Positions 1 through 8,576 are shown, counted from the first letter of the stretch. The stretch: 64,000 nucleotides of DNA from Dyella_B sp035503745 (GCF_035503745.1 NZ_DATJTC010000031.1:141948-205947); one strand, 5' to 3'. The notes: generated from the sequence alone by a model not told the origin. Translations and numbers: made by a program.

Positions 1-1364
1 TCCGAAAACGACGCCAGCGCCGCTGCCGGACGCGGCGTGAGCTGACGCAACACGCTGTCGCTGCGGATCGCATCGAGCAACGAGCTGTGCCGCGATTGCG
101 CCAGCTGGCCGAGCTTTTCCAGCGTGGTGGAACCGATCTCGCGCTTGGGTACGTTCACCACGCGCAGGAACGCGGCGTCGTCGCTGGGGTTGGTGAGCAG
201 GCGCAGATAGCACAGCAGGTCTTTCACTTCCGCGCGATCGAGAAACGACAGCGCGCCGGTGAGGTGATACGGCACGCGTGCCAGCCGCAGCGCTTTTTCC
301 AGCGGACGTGCCTGGAAATTGCCGCGATACAGGATCGCCATGTCGTGCCAGCGCACCTTGTGCTTTTCGGCCAGCGTGGCGGCCATGCCGGCGATGCGCT
401 CGGCTTCGTGCTCGCCGTCCTTGCACTCGATAATGCGGATCGGCGCGCCTTCGGGGTGCTCGCTCCACAGCTTCTTGGTGTGCAAGTGCGGGTTGTTGGC
501 GATCAGTTGATTGGCGGCGCGCAGGATGCGCTTGCCGCAGCGGTAGTTCTGTTCGAGCTTGATGACGCGCAGGCTTGGCCAGTCCTTGCCGAGCTGGTCG
601 ATGTTCTGGGGGTTCGCGCCGCGCCAGGCGTAGATCGACTGGTCGTCGTCGCCCACGCAGGTGAAGTTGCCGCGTTCGCCGGACAAAGCCTTCAGCAGGC
701 GGTACTGCGCGTCGTTGGTGTCCTGGTATTCGTCCACCAGCAGATAGCGCAGGCGTTCGCGCCAACCGTCGCGGCATGCCTGGTCGCTTTCCAGGATGCG
801 CAGCGGCAGGCGGATCAGGTCGTCGAAATCCACCGCGTTGAACGCGGCCAGGCGCTGCTGGTACATCTGGTAGAGGGTGGCCGCTTCCAGCTCGCGCGGA
901 CTGCGCGCGGCGGCGAGGGCTTCCTCCGGCGAAAGGCCGCCGTTCTTGGCGCGGCTGAGCAGGTTGCGCAGGCCGAACAAAACGTCGGGTTTGGCCCCTT
1001 TGGGGGCCAGTTCCTTGACGATGTTTTCGCTGTCGTCGGCATCGAGCACGGAAAAGCCGCGGCGCAGGCCGGCGCGTTCGTGTTCGATCTGCAGGAATTT
1101 CAAGCCGAGGGCGTGGAAGGTGCACACGGTCAGCGCCTGCGCATCGTCCGCGCTCACCAGCTTGCCCACGCGCTCGCGCATCTCGCGCGCGGCCTTGTTG
1201 GTGAAGGTGATGGCGGCGATTTTCGAGGGCGGCAGCTTGCGCCGCTGCACCAGGTGGGCGATCTTCTGGGTGATCACCGAGGTCTTGCCGGAGCCGGCGC
1301 CGGCCAGCACCAGCAGCGGGCTTTCCACGTGCTCGACGGCGGCCAATTGTTGGGGGTTGAGCAT
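1..1364 (-). CDS. rep: ATP-dependent DNA helicase Rep, N-terminal part (cut by window edge)
   Basis: UvrD/Rep-family superfamily 1 3'-to-5' DNA helicase, which unwinds DNA at stalled replication forks. About 454 N-terminal residues are present; the gene runs off the left edge, and the family is usually near 670 residues. The protein begins MLNPQQLAAVEH, as Rep proteins do. Walker A is LAGAGSGKT around residues 19-27, and the Walker B/Q region reads LLVDEYQDTND, encoded near positions 706-745. The ATG at 1364 was chosen because the Rep N-terminus starts exactly there. The gene is divergent from tdk across 141 bp. Rep rather than UvrD is inferred from the N-terminus; the C-terminal half is not visible. 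Confidence 0.9.
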   Translation of the reverse strand, partial: MLNPQQLAAVEHVESPLLVLAGAGSGKTSVITQKIAHLVQRRKLPPSKIAAITFTNKAAREMRERVGKLVSADDAQALTVCTFHALGLKFLQIEHERAGLRRGFSVLDADDSENIVKELAPKGAKPDVLFGLRNLLSRAKNGGLSPEEALAAARSPRELEAATLYQMYQQRLAAFNAVDFDDLIRLPLRILESDQACRDGWRERLRYLLVDEYQDTNDAQYRLLKALSGERGNFTCVGDDDQSIYAWRGANPQNIDQLGKDWPSLRVIKLEQNYRCGKRILRAANQLIANNPHLHTKKLWSEHPEGAPIRIIECKDGEHEAERIAGMAATLAEKHKVRWHDMAILYRGNFQARPLEKALRLARVPYHLTGALSFLDRAEVKDLLCYLRLLTNPSDDAAFLRVVNVPKREIGSTTLEKLGQLAQSRHSSLLDAIRSDSVLRQLTPRPAAALASFS

Positions 1365-1505
1365 GCGGCGACGGACCGGTAGGAAGGTGGCGGGCGTAGC
1401 GAACGATCCTAGCAAACGCCGGCTGCCCCGAGCAGGCTTGCGCCGGACCCGTTCCGATGGCAGCGCGGCAGGTTACCATGCGCCATTCGGCAACCCGGCG
1501 CCCGC

Positions 1506-2138
1506 ATGGCCAAGCTCTATTTCTATTATTCGGCAATGAATGCCGGCAAGACCACCAACTTGCTGCAGAGCGCTTACAACTACTTCGAGCGCGGCATGCG
1601 CACGTTGATTCTCTCCCCGGCGCTGGACAACCGTTACGGCGAGGGCGTGGTGGCATCGCGCATCGGGCTCAGATCGCAGGCGCGGCGTTTCGTCGCCGAC
1701 ACCGACCTCCTCGCGCTGGTGCAGGCGGACATCGCCGAGCATGGCGCGCTGCATTGCGTGTTCGTCGACGAAGCGCAGTTTCTGGGCAAGGCACAGGTGT
1801 GGCAGCTGTCCGACGTGGTCGACACGCTTAACATTCCGGTGCTGGCCTATGGCCTGCGCACCGATTTTCGCGGCGAATTGTTCGAGGGCAGCCGCTACCT
1901 GCTGGCCTGGGCCGACAGCCTGGAAGAGATCAAGACCATCTGCCACACCGGCCGCAAGGCCACCATGGTGGTGCGCGTGGATGAACAGGGACGGGCGATG
2001 ACCGAAGGCCCGCAGGTTGAGATCGGCGGCAACGAACGCTATGTCTCGGTGAGCCGCGCGGAATTCAAGAAAATTACCCAGGGATGCGGTCGCATCGAAC
2101 TGAAACAACCCGGCCTGCCGCTGGACGACAAGCACTGA
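1506..2138 (+). CDS. tdk: Thymidine kinase (type II)
   Basis: Phosphorylates thymidine to dTMP in pyrimidine salvage. 210 residues, the usual length. The P-loop SAMNAGKTT is at residues 9-17, the catalytic glutamate is E89 in VFVDEAQFL, and the substrate region IGGNERYVSV lies near 173-182. The family's structural zinc site is largely missing. Where E. coli Tdk has C-x-C followed by C-x2-H, this protein has C146/T148 and S183/E186, so only one ligand remains. The fold and catalytic residues are otherwise intact, so I expect an active enzyme stabilised without zinc. From memory, related Xanthomonadales Tdk proteins look the same. Divergent from rep. Confidence 0.95.
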   Translation: MAKLYFYYSAMNAGKTTNLLQSAYNYFERGMRTLILSPALDNRYGEGVVASRIGLRSQARRFVADTDLLALVQADIAEHGALHCVFVDEAQFLGKAQVWQLSDVVDTLNIPVLAYGLRTDFRGELFEGSRYLLAWADSLEEIKTICHTGRKATMVVRVDEQGRAMTEGPQVEIGGNERYVSVSRAEFKKITQGCGRIELKQPGLPLDDKH

Positions 2139-2170
2139 TGCGCCGCGGCGCCGCGACAAGGAAACCAAGC

Positions 2171-2944
2171 ATGAGCCACCCGATACCCTTCCCCGCCTGG
2201 CAGCGCCCGCACTGGCAGCCGAACGACGAGGAAATCGTCCTGCAGTTCTATGTCTTCGGCGATTTCAAGCCGGTCCGCGTACCGTCCGCGCCGTATGGCA
2301 GCGATGGCTTGCCCGAGGAAGTGGAACTGTCCAGCCACCACCACAGCAGCCTGCGCGAATGGGACGGCTATCCGCTGAAGGGGGCGCTGGGCGAGCTGTT
2401 CGAGAACGACTCGCCGGAGGCGTTCGAAAAAGCCGTCGCCGCGCCGCAAGTGCTGGTGATCCGCGGCCGCTTCAAGGACAGCCCCGACACCGGCTACCTG
2501 CGCGACGTGTTCGGCGTGCTGGCAGGCTTGCTCGACATCGGCGGCGTGGCCATCCTCGATCCGCAGATCCTCACCTTGTTCGACGCCGAGGAGTGGCGCG
2601 ACCGCTATGTGGTCAAAGACGGCGCGCCGTTGCGCAACCATGTGCTGATCCTGCGCGACCAGGAGGAAGATTCCGATCGCCTATGGATCCACACGCGCGG
2701 CCTGCGCAAGTTCGGCCGCCCCGACATCAGCCTGCATGACGTGCCCCCCGCCCAGGTCGATCGCGCCGGCACACTGGTGCAGCGCCTGATGGAGCTGCAG
2801 GCGCTGGGCGCGCGCTTCGTCGATGGACAGACGCTGGACGTGGACGGCATGTTCGGCGGCCTGGTGGCCGAACTCGGCGGCGGCTACGACCATCCGCAGT
2901 TCAACAACACCTACGTGGCGTTCTACTGGCCGGGCCACGAATGA
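2171..2944 (+). CDS. Conserved hypothetical protein, 257 aa
   Basis: I do not recognise a named family. The protein starts MSHPIPFPAWQRP and is soluble: no signal peptide and no membrane segment. It has an acidic N-terminal half and a patterned core (VLVIRGRFKDSPDTGYL, then LLDIGGVAILDPQ near residues 95-140), and it ends YVAFYWPGHE. The ATG at 2171 is 32 bp after tdk, preceded by AAGGAAA; an open frame further upstream overlaps the end of tdk and is not needed. The position directly behind tdk suggests co-transcription but does not show a nucleotide-related role. It ends 28 bp before the convergent mutM gene. Confidence 0.75.
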   Translation: MSHPIPFPAWQRPHWQPNDEEIVLQFYVFGDFKPVRVPSAPYGSDGLPEEVELSSHHHSSLREWDGYPLKGALGELFENDSPEAFEKAVAAPQVLVIRGRFKDSPDTGYLRDVFGVLAGLLDIGGVAILDPQILTLFDAEEWRDRYVVKDGAPLRNHVLILRDQEEDSDRLWIHTRGLRKFGRPDISLHDVPPAQVDRAGTLVQRLMELQALGARFVDGQTLDVDGMFGGLVAELGGGYDHPQFNNTYVAFYWPGHE

Positions 2945-2972
2945 GTTTGCGCAAGGCGGGCGCGCAAGGTGC

Positions 2973-3800
2973 TCACTTCTGGCAGCGTGGACACCAGAAA
3001 GTCGAGCGCTGCCCGAGCACGGCCTGCCGGATCGGCGTGCCGCATACCTTGCACGGTTCGCCTTCGCGTCCGTAGACGAACAGTTCGCGGAAGAAATAAC
3101 CGGGTGCCCCGTCCGGATTGAGGAAGTCGCGCAGCGTGGTGCCGCCGCGTTCGATCGCCCACGCCAGGATACGCTTCACTTCCGCGGCCAGCCGTTCGTA
3201 GCGCGGGCGCGTCACGGTGCCGGCGGCACGGCGCGGATCGATGCGGGCGGCGAACAAGGCTTCGCTGGCGTAGATGTTGCCCACGCCCACCACGATCGCG
3301 TTGTCCATCAGGAATAATTTCACCGCCGCCTTGCGCCCGCGCGAGCGCCGCCACAGCAGCGCGCCATCGAACGCATCGGTGAGCGGTTCGGGGCCGAGTC
3401 CGGCAAGCAGTTCGTGCGTGGTGCCGGGCGGCTGCCACAGCAGGCAGCCGAAGCGGCGCGGATCGGTGAAGCGCAGGATGCGCTCGCCCGTCTGCGGGTT
3501 CGGCTCCAGCAGCAGGTCTACGTGATCGTGCGCGCCGGGTGGGATGTCCGGCGGCAGCACGCGCAACACGCCGGTCATGCCCAGATGGAGCAGCGCGCTG
3601 CCGGCGGCGGTATGCAGCAGCAGGTATTTGGCGCGGCGCTCCACCTCGTCGATGCGCTGTCCCGGCAGCAGCTGGGAAATTTCGCGCGGAATCGGCCAGC
3701 GCAGATCGGCGCGGCGCAACGTCACCTTTGCAATGCGCCGGCCGATCAGGTGCGGGGCAATGCCGCGCCGGGTGGTTTCCACTTCGGGCAGTTCCGGCAT
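2973..3800 (-). CDS. mutM: Formamidopyrimidine-DNA glycosylase (Fpg/MutM)
   Basis: Bifunctional DNA glycosylase/AP lyase that removes 8-oxoguanine and ring-opened purines. 275 residues. The N-terminus is MPELPEVETTRRG, where Pro2 is the Schiff-base nucleophile and E3 the catalytic acid. The beta-hairpin lysine is K58 (ERRAKYLLL). The C-terminal zinc finger is complete: C250-x2-C253-x16-C270-x2-C273. It is the last gene of a leftward string. Its ATG follows the stop codon of the preceding DUF4340-like gene with one base between them, so translation is probably coupled to the Gld-type ABC genes upstream. That linkage looks positional rather than functional. Confidence 0.97.
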   Translation of the reverse strand: MPELPEVETTRRGIAPHLIGRRIAKVTLRRADLRWPIPREISQLLPGQRIDEVERRAKYLLLHTAAGSALLHLGMTGVLRVLPPDIPPGAHDHVDLLLEPNPQTGERILRFTDPRRFGCLLWQPPGTTHELLAGLGPEPLTDAFDGALLWRRSRGRKAAVKLFLMDNAIVVGVGNIYASEALFAARIDPRRAAGTVTRPRYERLAAEVKRILAWAIERGGTTLRDFLNPDGAPGYFFRELFVYGREGEPCKVCGTPIRQAVLGQRSTFWCPRCQK

Positions 3801-3801
3801 G

Positions 3802-4293
3802 TCACTGTGCCTTGATCGATGCGCTTTGCGCCGAACGGGGCATGTAGCGCAGAGAAACGATGCCGACCCGCTGGCCGTCCAGCACGTAGCAGGACTGGCC
3901 GATCGCGGTCATGCCGCCAAACAACAGCGTATGGCCGTCCAGATCCAGTCTTGCCTGCGCGGGCGAGAGACCGATTTTCGCCGGATCGTAGCGATCCATC
4001 GGCTGCCAGCTTTGCACCGGCGCGGCGGCGATGCGCGTCAGTTCGCCAAGGCGCAGGTCGTCCGCGCGGGCGAGCCTGGGCTGGTCGGTGCGCCACCAAT
4101 GGCCGTTGCGTTTGAGATAGTGTTCAGCCGCGTTGCCGATCTGCAGATCCACGTGCGTGATCGCATCGGGATCGATCGCAAGCAGCGTGCCCGGCGCGGA
4201 TGCGCGATCGCTGCGCAATTGCCACCACGCCGCCGCCAGCAGCGCCAGCACGGCGGCGGCGAACACCCGTTGCCGACGCACTGCACGTTTCAT
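3802..4293 (-). CDS. DUF4340-like membrane-anchored protein of the Gld-type ABC operon
   Basis: 163 residues beginning MKRAVRRQRVFAAAVLALLA: a basic N-terminus, one hydrophobic segment (about 9-23), then a soluble domain with ITHVDLQIGNAAEHYLKRNG and HWWRTDQPRLARADDLRL. This pattern fits the DUF4340 domain usually found as the fourth gene of GldA-GldF-GldG-like ABC operons, but here it is much shorter than the several-hundred-residue versions. The ATG overlaps the stop of the GldG-like gene by four bases (ATGA), and the stop lies one base before mutM. Role unknown. I infer a periplasmic-side accessory subunit of the ABC system. Confidence 0.7.
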   Translation of the reverse strand: MKRAVRRQRVFAAAVLALLAAAWWQLRSDRASAPGTLLAIDPDAITHVDLQIGNAAEHYLKRNGHWWRTDQPRLARADDLRLGELTRIAAAPVQSWQPMDRYDPAKIGLSPAQARLDLDGHTLLFGGMTAIGQSCYVLDGQRVGIVSLRYMPRSAQSASIKAQ

Positions 4294-5612
4294 GCGCGGC
4301 GCCGGCGCCAGGCGATCAGGCCGCCGGCAATGATCAACAGCAGCGGCATGCCGAGGATGTAGGTGATGCTCAATGCATCCAGTCGGCCTTGTGAAATCAT
4401 CAGTACGCGATCGGGCGCGCCGCGCGGCGGCATGTTGATCAGAGCGTCGTCGCCGAGCAGCCAGTTGAAGATGCGCTCGCCCAGCGCGCGATTGCCGCCG
4501 TTGCCAAGATAGCTGTTGGAAAGAAAATCGCCGTTGCCGATCGCCACCACGCGTTGCTCGCTCTTGGCGGGGCTGGGCGAAAGCCGGCTGAGCGCGAAGC
4601 CGAAATCCAGCGGCCCCTTCAGCGCATTGGCCTGCGCGGCTCCGACCGATTGGGTGCTCGCCTGTGCGCTGGAGCGCAGGAACGGCACGATCTGCCAGTC
4701 GCTTTTGTTTACTTCGGCCAGCGGCGCCACTTCGGGGAACAGCGTGGTGAGCGTGAAGCCGCGCGTGATGTCGCTGGGCGGATAGTCGCCCAGTACGATC
4801 ATGCGCGGGTCTTTCAGGCCGGCGGCGGCCGAGGCATCGACCAGTTCGCCGGGCAGCACGCGAATGCCCAGCGCGTCGGCGAGCGGTTGCAGGCCCGGAT
4901 CCTGGTTGCCCGGATCGGCCAGCCACAGCAGGTTGCCGCCGCCGCCCACGTAATCGACCAGCGCTTTCACCGCACCGGGCGATAGCGCGGCCTGCGGACC
5001 GGCCAGCACGACCAGGTCGGTGTGCTCGGGAACGCGGGTGACTTGGGAGAAATTCAACGGCACCGCGCGCATGCCGCTGTGTTCGAGCTGCTGCACAAAG
5101 ATGCCCAGGTCCGCGTTGGCATCGCCGTCGGCGCGGCGCTCGCCGTCGCCGGTGACGAAGGCCACGATGCGGTCGTTGCCGCGCACCAGGCGCTCGAACG
5201 CGTCGGTAAGGCTGCGTTCGGTAAGCGTGTCCAGGCGCTGTTCGCGATCGCGATAGTGCAGAATCAATTCGCCATCCACCGTAATCCCGAGGTTGCGCAT
5301 CGCGGCGGGGTCTTTCTGTGGATCGACGAAGCTAAGGTGCAGATCCGGCTTGGCCTGCTGGTAGCGTTTTAGCGCTCTGGCCACGCTTTCGCGCAGGTCG
5401 CCTTGTGGACTGGCGTAACTGACCATGTCGATGGGGCCATTGGCTTTCGCCAGGATCGCGCGGGTCTGCGGCGGGATGCTGGCACGGCCCAGATAACTCC
5501 AGTCGCTCACCACCTCGTGGCGCGAAGTGAGAAAACCGGCGGCGCCGGCGGCGGCCAGCACCAGCAGCGCAAACAGCCAGCCGCGAAGCCGCCGCATGAA
5601 CGGTATGCTCAT
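4290..5612 (-). CDS. GldG-like ABC transporter auxiliary protein
   Basis: 440 residues. One N-terminal membrane helix (about 10-27, LRGWLFALLVLAAAGAAGF), a large extracytoplasmic region, and a C-terminal helix (about 416-434, ILGMPLLLIIAGGLIAW) followed by arginines. Inside are the landmarks of the ABC_transp_aux / GldG family: RIVAFVTGDGER, DLVVLAGP, and GGGGNLLWLADPG. These proteins accompany ABC-2 exporters, including the Bacteroidetes gliding apparatus, but in Proteobacteria the substrate is unknown. The start is fixed by a TGATG overlap with the permease stop; an open frame continues far upstream but is antisense-type noise over the permease. The stop overlaps the next gene by four bases. 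Confidence 0.88.
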   Translation of the reverse strand: MSIPFMRRLRGWLFALLVLAAAGAAGFLTSRHEVVSDWSYLGRASIPPQTRAILAKANGPIDMVSYASPQGDLRESVARALKRYQQAKPDLHLSFVDPQKDPAAMRNLGITVDGELILHYRDREQRLDTLTERSLTDAFERLVRGNDRIVAFVTGDGERRADGDANADLGIFVQQLEHSGMRAVPLNFSQVTRVPEHTDLVVLAGPQAALSPGAVKALVDYVGGGGNLLWLADPGNQDPGLQPLADALGIRVLPGELVDASAAAGLKDPRMIVLGDYPPSDITRGFTLTTLFPEVAPLAEVNKSDWQIVPFLRSSAQASTQSVGAAQANALKGPLDFGFALSRLSPSPAKSEQRVVAIGNGDFLSNSYLGNGGNRALGERIFNWLLGDDALINMPPRGAPDRVLMISQGRLDALSITYILGMPLLLIIAGGLIAWRRRRA

Positions 5613-6385
5613 CAGCCGCGCTCCTTGTCCGATGCCAGCCGATGGATGCCCAGTGCCAGCGCTACCGCGATGGCCAGCAGGAACCAGCTGACATCGACGC
5701 TCGAAACCAGGCCGCGCATCATGTTGTCCTGATGCGTGCTCATCGCCAGCCAGTTGATGAACCCGCTGTCGACGCCTGCGTGCTGCGCGCCGAGGTTGAC
5801 GCAATAGAGGGTGACGCTGACGATCAGCGCCAGTGCCGCCGATGCGGCCGGATGCTGCGAAAACGCCGAACACGCCAGGCCGATGGCGGCGAGCACCGCA
5901 AGCGTGAGGAAGGTGCCGAGCGTCGCCGCCGCCAGCTTGCCCCAGTCCAGATGCGCACCCTGCGCCATGCTCACCGGAATGGCGAGCGCCAGTGCCAGCC
6001 ACAGTGCAAGCCAGACCAGCACGGCCAGGTATTTGCCGATGAAGATGCGCGTGGCGGACAGGCCGCTTGCATACAGCAGTCCAAGCGTTCCGGCCGCGCG
6101 CTCGGACGCCAGGCTGGACATGGTCAGCAGCGGCACGATCAGCAACGCCAGCTCGGCCAGCGCGAACGGCAACGCGATGCTGCTCAGCAACGGCATGATG
6201 ACAATGTCGGTGTAGCCGGGGCCATCGGGAATGCTGGCCAGCTGTACCTGGTTCATCAGGAAGAACTGCAGCAGCAGGGCGAAGCGCCAGCCCAGCTCCG
6301 CCAGCGCGAGCGCGCCGATGATCCAGCCCAGCGGGCGTACGAACAGGCGGCGCAATTCCAGCCGCGTCACGGCAAGTAGCGTCAT
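5612..6385 (-). CDS. ABC-2 type transporter permease (GldF-like)
   Basis: 257 residues with about six hydrophobic segments, starting MTLLAVTRLELRRLFVRPLG. The first helix spans about 18-40, and others include IALPFALAELALLIVPLLTM and FLTLAVLAAIGLACSAF. The motif SLASERAAGTLGLLYASGLS (about residues 92-111) is typical of ABC-2 permeases of the GldF/NosY group. It forms the membrane part of the exporter with the ATPase encoded just upstream (ATGA overlap at 6382-6385). It is coupled downstream to the GldG-like gene by TGATG. The substrate cannot be inferred from sequence. Confidence 0.9.
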   Translation of the reverse strand: MTLLAVTRLELRRLFVRPLGWIIGALALAELGWRFALLLQFFLMNQVQLASIPDGPGYTDIVIMPLLSSIALPFALAELALLIVPLLTMSSLASERAAGTLGLLYASGLSATRIFIGKYLAVLVWLALWLALALAIPVSMAQGAHLDWGKLAAATLGTFLTLAVLAAIGLACSAFSQHPAASAALALIVSVTLYCVNLGAQHAGVDSGFINWLAMSTHQDNMMRGLVSSVDVSWFLLAIAVALALGIHRLASDKERG

Positions 6386-7134
6386 GCGGGCTGCATCCTG
6401 CCGGCCAGGGCGATGTCGAAGAAGGTTTTTTCCAAGGCGGTGTGTCCGTTCGCGTGCAGGGGCTGGTCGTAGCGCAGCGTGCCTTCGTGCAGGATCGCAA
6501 CGCGGTCGCAGACCGCGGTGACCTCCCCCAACTGATGGGTGGAGAGGATGACCGCCGTGCCCGCCGCCGCCACTTCGCGCAGCAGGCCGCGAAGTGCGAC
6601 CACCTGCACCGGGTCCAGCGCATTGGCCGGCTCGTCCAGCACCAGCAAGGCCGGGCGATGGAGCAGGGCGCAGGCCAGCCCCAGGCGCTGGCGCTGGCCC
6701 TGGGACAGCACGCCGGCAAGGCGGCGCTGCAGGTCGTTCAATTCCAGCCGGGCCAGCACCGCGTCGCCGGCTCGCTTGAGATCGGCCCCTTTGAGCCCGC
6801 GCAGGCGGCCATGGGCGTCAAGATGTTCGCGCACGGTCAGTTCTGGCCACGTTGGGGCACTTTCCGGCAGCCATCCCAGCACCTGCCCGGCCTGTTCCGG
6901 GTACTCCTGGAAGTCCTTGCCCTGCAGTTCGATGGTGCCTTCATCGGGCAGCAAGGCCCCCGCGATCATGGCCAGGGTGGTGGACTTGCCGGCCCCGTTG
7001 ATCCCAAGCAGGCCAAGCACTTGCCCGGCCTCCAGGGTCAGGTTGAGCTGGTGCACGGCCGGGCGCCCGGCGCGTTGCCGGCTGACGCCTTCGAGTTTCA
7101 GTACGGGAGGTGAAGCGGGTTTGGGCGCGTTCAT
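6382..7134 (-). CDS. ABC transporter ATP-binding protein (GldA-like)
   Basis: 250 residues with a complete nucleotide-binding domain: Walker A LLGINGAGKSTT, signature LSQGQRQRLGLA, Walker B ALLVLDEPANALDP and the switch histidine in ILSTHQLGEV. It powers the ABC-2 exporter encoded downstream. The start chosen is the ATG at 7134 (MNAPKPASPPVLKLEG); a TTG at 7170 would add 12 unlikely residues. It is the first gene of a leftward operon ATPase-permease-GldG-DUF4340-mutM, in which all junctions overlap or are one base apart. It is divergent from the desaturase gene. The family assignment to DrrA/GldA-type ATPases is firm; the cargo is unknown. Confidence 0.93.
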   Translation of the reverse strand: MNAPKPASPPVLKLEGVSRQRAGRPAVHQLNLTLEAGQVLGLLGINGAGKSTTLAMIAGALLPDEGTIELQGKDFQEYPEQAGQVLGWLPESAPTWPELTVREHLDAHGRLRGLKGADLKRAGDAVLARLELNDLQRRLAGVLSQGQRQRLGLACALLHRPALLVLDEPANALDPVQVVALRGLLREVAAAGTAVILSTHQLGEVTAVCDRVAILHEGTLRYDQPLHANGHTALEKTFFDIALAGRMQPA

Positions 7135-7206
7135 TGCATGATTGTCCGGGGGACCCCATCCCTCGCACAACCGTCAGCCGTCACGCATGCCGCATGTCGG
7201 CGCCAA

Positions 7207-7258
7207 AGTGAACGCTTTAACGGAAGCGCAAGCGTTGGGGTCCTACCATGCTGGTAGG
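7207..7258. promoter_or_regulatory. Operator-like palindromes upstream of the desaturase gene
   Basis: Two inverted repeats lie between the ABC operon and the desaturase gene. The first has AACGCTT (7211-7217) and AAGCGTT (7230-7236), 12 bases apart. Its left part, AGTGAACGCTT (7207-7217), matches half of the DesT/FabR-type palindrome that controls desaturase genes in Pseudomonas. The second, CCTACCA-TGC-TGGTAGG (7242-7258), is a perfect 7-bp inverted repeat 54 bases before the start codon. Binding by a regulator is inferred. Confidence 0.4.
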
Positions 7259-7311
7259 TACGGACGCCCTCGACTAGACTGCCTTTTCAACCATCCCCGG
7301 GTTCTTTCACG

Positions 7312-8508
7312 ATGTTCGACGTAGTGCTGCATTTTCTTGCCGGCGGTCTGGCCCAGGCTGGCTGGGTGGCGACGCTGATTTACCTTCTGGTGGTCACGCA
7401 GATCACCATTTTCACCGTCACCCTTTACCTGCATCGTTGCCAGACGCATCGCGGCATCGACATGCATCCGTCCATTGCGCATTTCTTCCGTTTCTGGGGC
7501 TGGCTCACCACGGGCATGGTCACCAAGGAATGGGTGGCCGTGCACCGCAAGCACCACGCCAAGGTGGAAACCGAGGAAGATCCGCATAGCCCGCAGATCT
7601 ACGGCATCAAGAAGGTGTTCTGGGACGGCGTGTCGCTGTACCGCGACGCCAGCTTCATCAAGGAAGACCTGGAGAAATACGGCCGCGGCACCCCCGACGA
7701 CTGGATCGAGCGCAAGCTCTACACCGCCCATCCGTACTGGGGCCCGGCGCTGATGATGATCATCGACGTGGCGCTGTTCGGCGTGATCGGTCTGGCGATC
7801 TGGGGCATCCAGATGGCGTGGATCCCGTTCTGGGCGGCCGGCTTCGTCAACGGCATCGGCCACTGGTGGGGTTATCGCAACTTCGAAAGCTCCGACACCG
7901 CCACCAACCTCATCCCGTGGGGCTTCTGGATCGGCGGCGAAGAGCTGCACAACAACCACCACGCCTTCCCCAGTTCCGCCAAGTTCGCCCTGCGCAAGTG
8001 GGAGTTCGACATCGGCTGGGCAATGATCTGCCTGTTGCGCGCGGTGGGCCTGGCCAAGGTGCTGCGCGTGGCGCCCACGCTGGATGTGCGCCCGAACGTG
8101 CACCTGCCCGATGCCGAGACGCTCAAGGCCGTGCTTACCCATCGCTTCCAGGCGATGACCGACTACTACCGCCACGTGATCGTGCCCACCCTGCGCGAGG
8201 AAGCCCAGCACGCCGGCGAAAGCATCAAGGCCACCCCGCGCCGCATGCGCCGTGCGCTGGCCGATGGCGGCCGCTGGCTGGACGGCGAAGGCCGCGAGCG
8301 GATGCAGGCGGTCCTGGCCAAGCGCCCGATGCTCAGCACGGTGTGCGACTTCCGCAATCGCCTGGCCGAATTGATGGACCAGCGCGGCGCCGAGCAGGCC
8401 CTGAAAGGGTTGCAGCAGTGGATTGCGGAAGCCGAGCAGAGCGGCATCCGCGTGCTGCAGGATTTCGCACAGCGTCTGAAAGGTTATTCGCTGGCCGCCA
8501 GGATCTGA
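7312..8508 (+). CDS. Acyl-CoA desaturase (membrane fatty acid delta-9-type desaturase)
   Basis: 398 residues. Diiron integral-membrane desaturase that introduces a double bond into acyl chains and so sets membrane fluidity. The three histidine boxes are intact: H41-RCQT-H46, H78-RK-H81-H82 and H213-NN-H216-H217. Membrane segments precede the first box (about 17-38) and lie near 143-182. The C-terminal 140 residues are a soluble, charged extension (HRFQAMTDYYRHVIVPTLR onward) that is common in the gammaproteobacterial DesA/DesB group. Transcription ends at the hairpin 8533-8561. Likely regulated by fatty-acid state through the palindromes at 7207-7258. Substrate (acyl-CoA or phospholipid) not resolved. 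Confidence 0.92.
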   Translation: MFDVVLHFLAGGLAQAGWVATLIYLLVVTQITIFTVTLYLHRCQTHRGIDMHPSIAHFFRFWGWLTTGMVTKEWVAVHRKHHAKVETEEDPHSPQIYGIKKVFWDGVSLYRDASFIKEDLEKYGRGTPDDWIERKLYTAHPYWGPALMMIIDVALFGVIGLAIWGIQMAWIPFWAAGFVNGIGHWWGYRNFESSDTATNLIPWGFWIGGEELHNNHHAFPSSAKFALRKWEFDIGWAMICLLRAVGLAKVLRVAPTLDVRPNVHLPDAETLKAVLTHRFQAMTDYYRHVIVPTLREEAQHAGESIKATPRRMRRALADGGRWLDGEGRERMQAVLAKRPMLSTVCDFRNRLAELMDQRGAEQALKGLQQWIAEAEQSGIRVLQDFAQRLKGYSLAARI

Positions 8509-8532
8509 GCAGCCGGCCCATTGGCTAAGATG

Positions 8533-8561
8533 AAAAGCCCGCCCTCGAGGCGGGCTTTTTT
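8533..8561 (+). terminator. Rho-independent terminator after the desaturase gene
   Basis: The stem AAAAGCCCGCC / GGCGGGCTTTT closes over a CTCGA loop and is followed by a T run. It lies 24 bases after the desaturase stop codon. Confidence 0.9.
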
Positions 8562-8576
8562 GTGGACAGGTGCGGC

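Noticed and set aside
87..1382. A 431-codon plus-strand frame over the rep gene
   Set aside because: The minus strand encodes an unmistakable Rep N-terminus with Walker A and DEYQD motifs; the plus frame has no recognisable protein features.
4290..6719. A possible single 809-residue protein covering the ABC permease and GldG genes
   Set aside because: The first part is the wrong frame over the permease and ATPase genes; the real GldG-like start is fixed by the TGATG junction.
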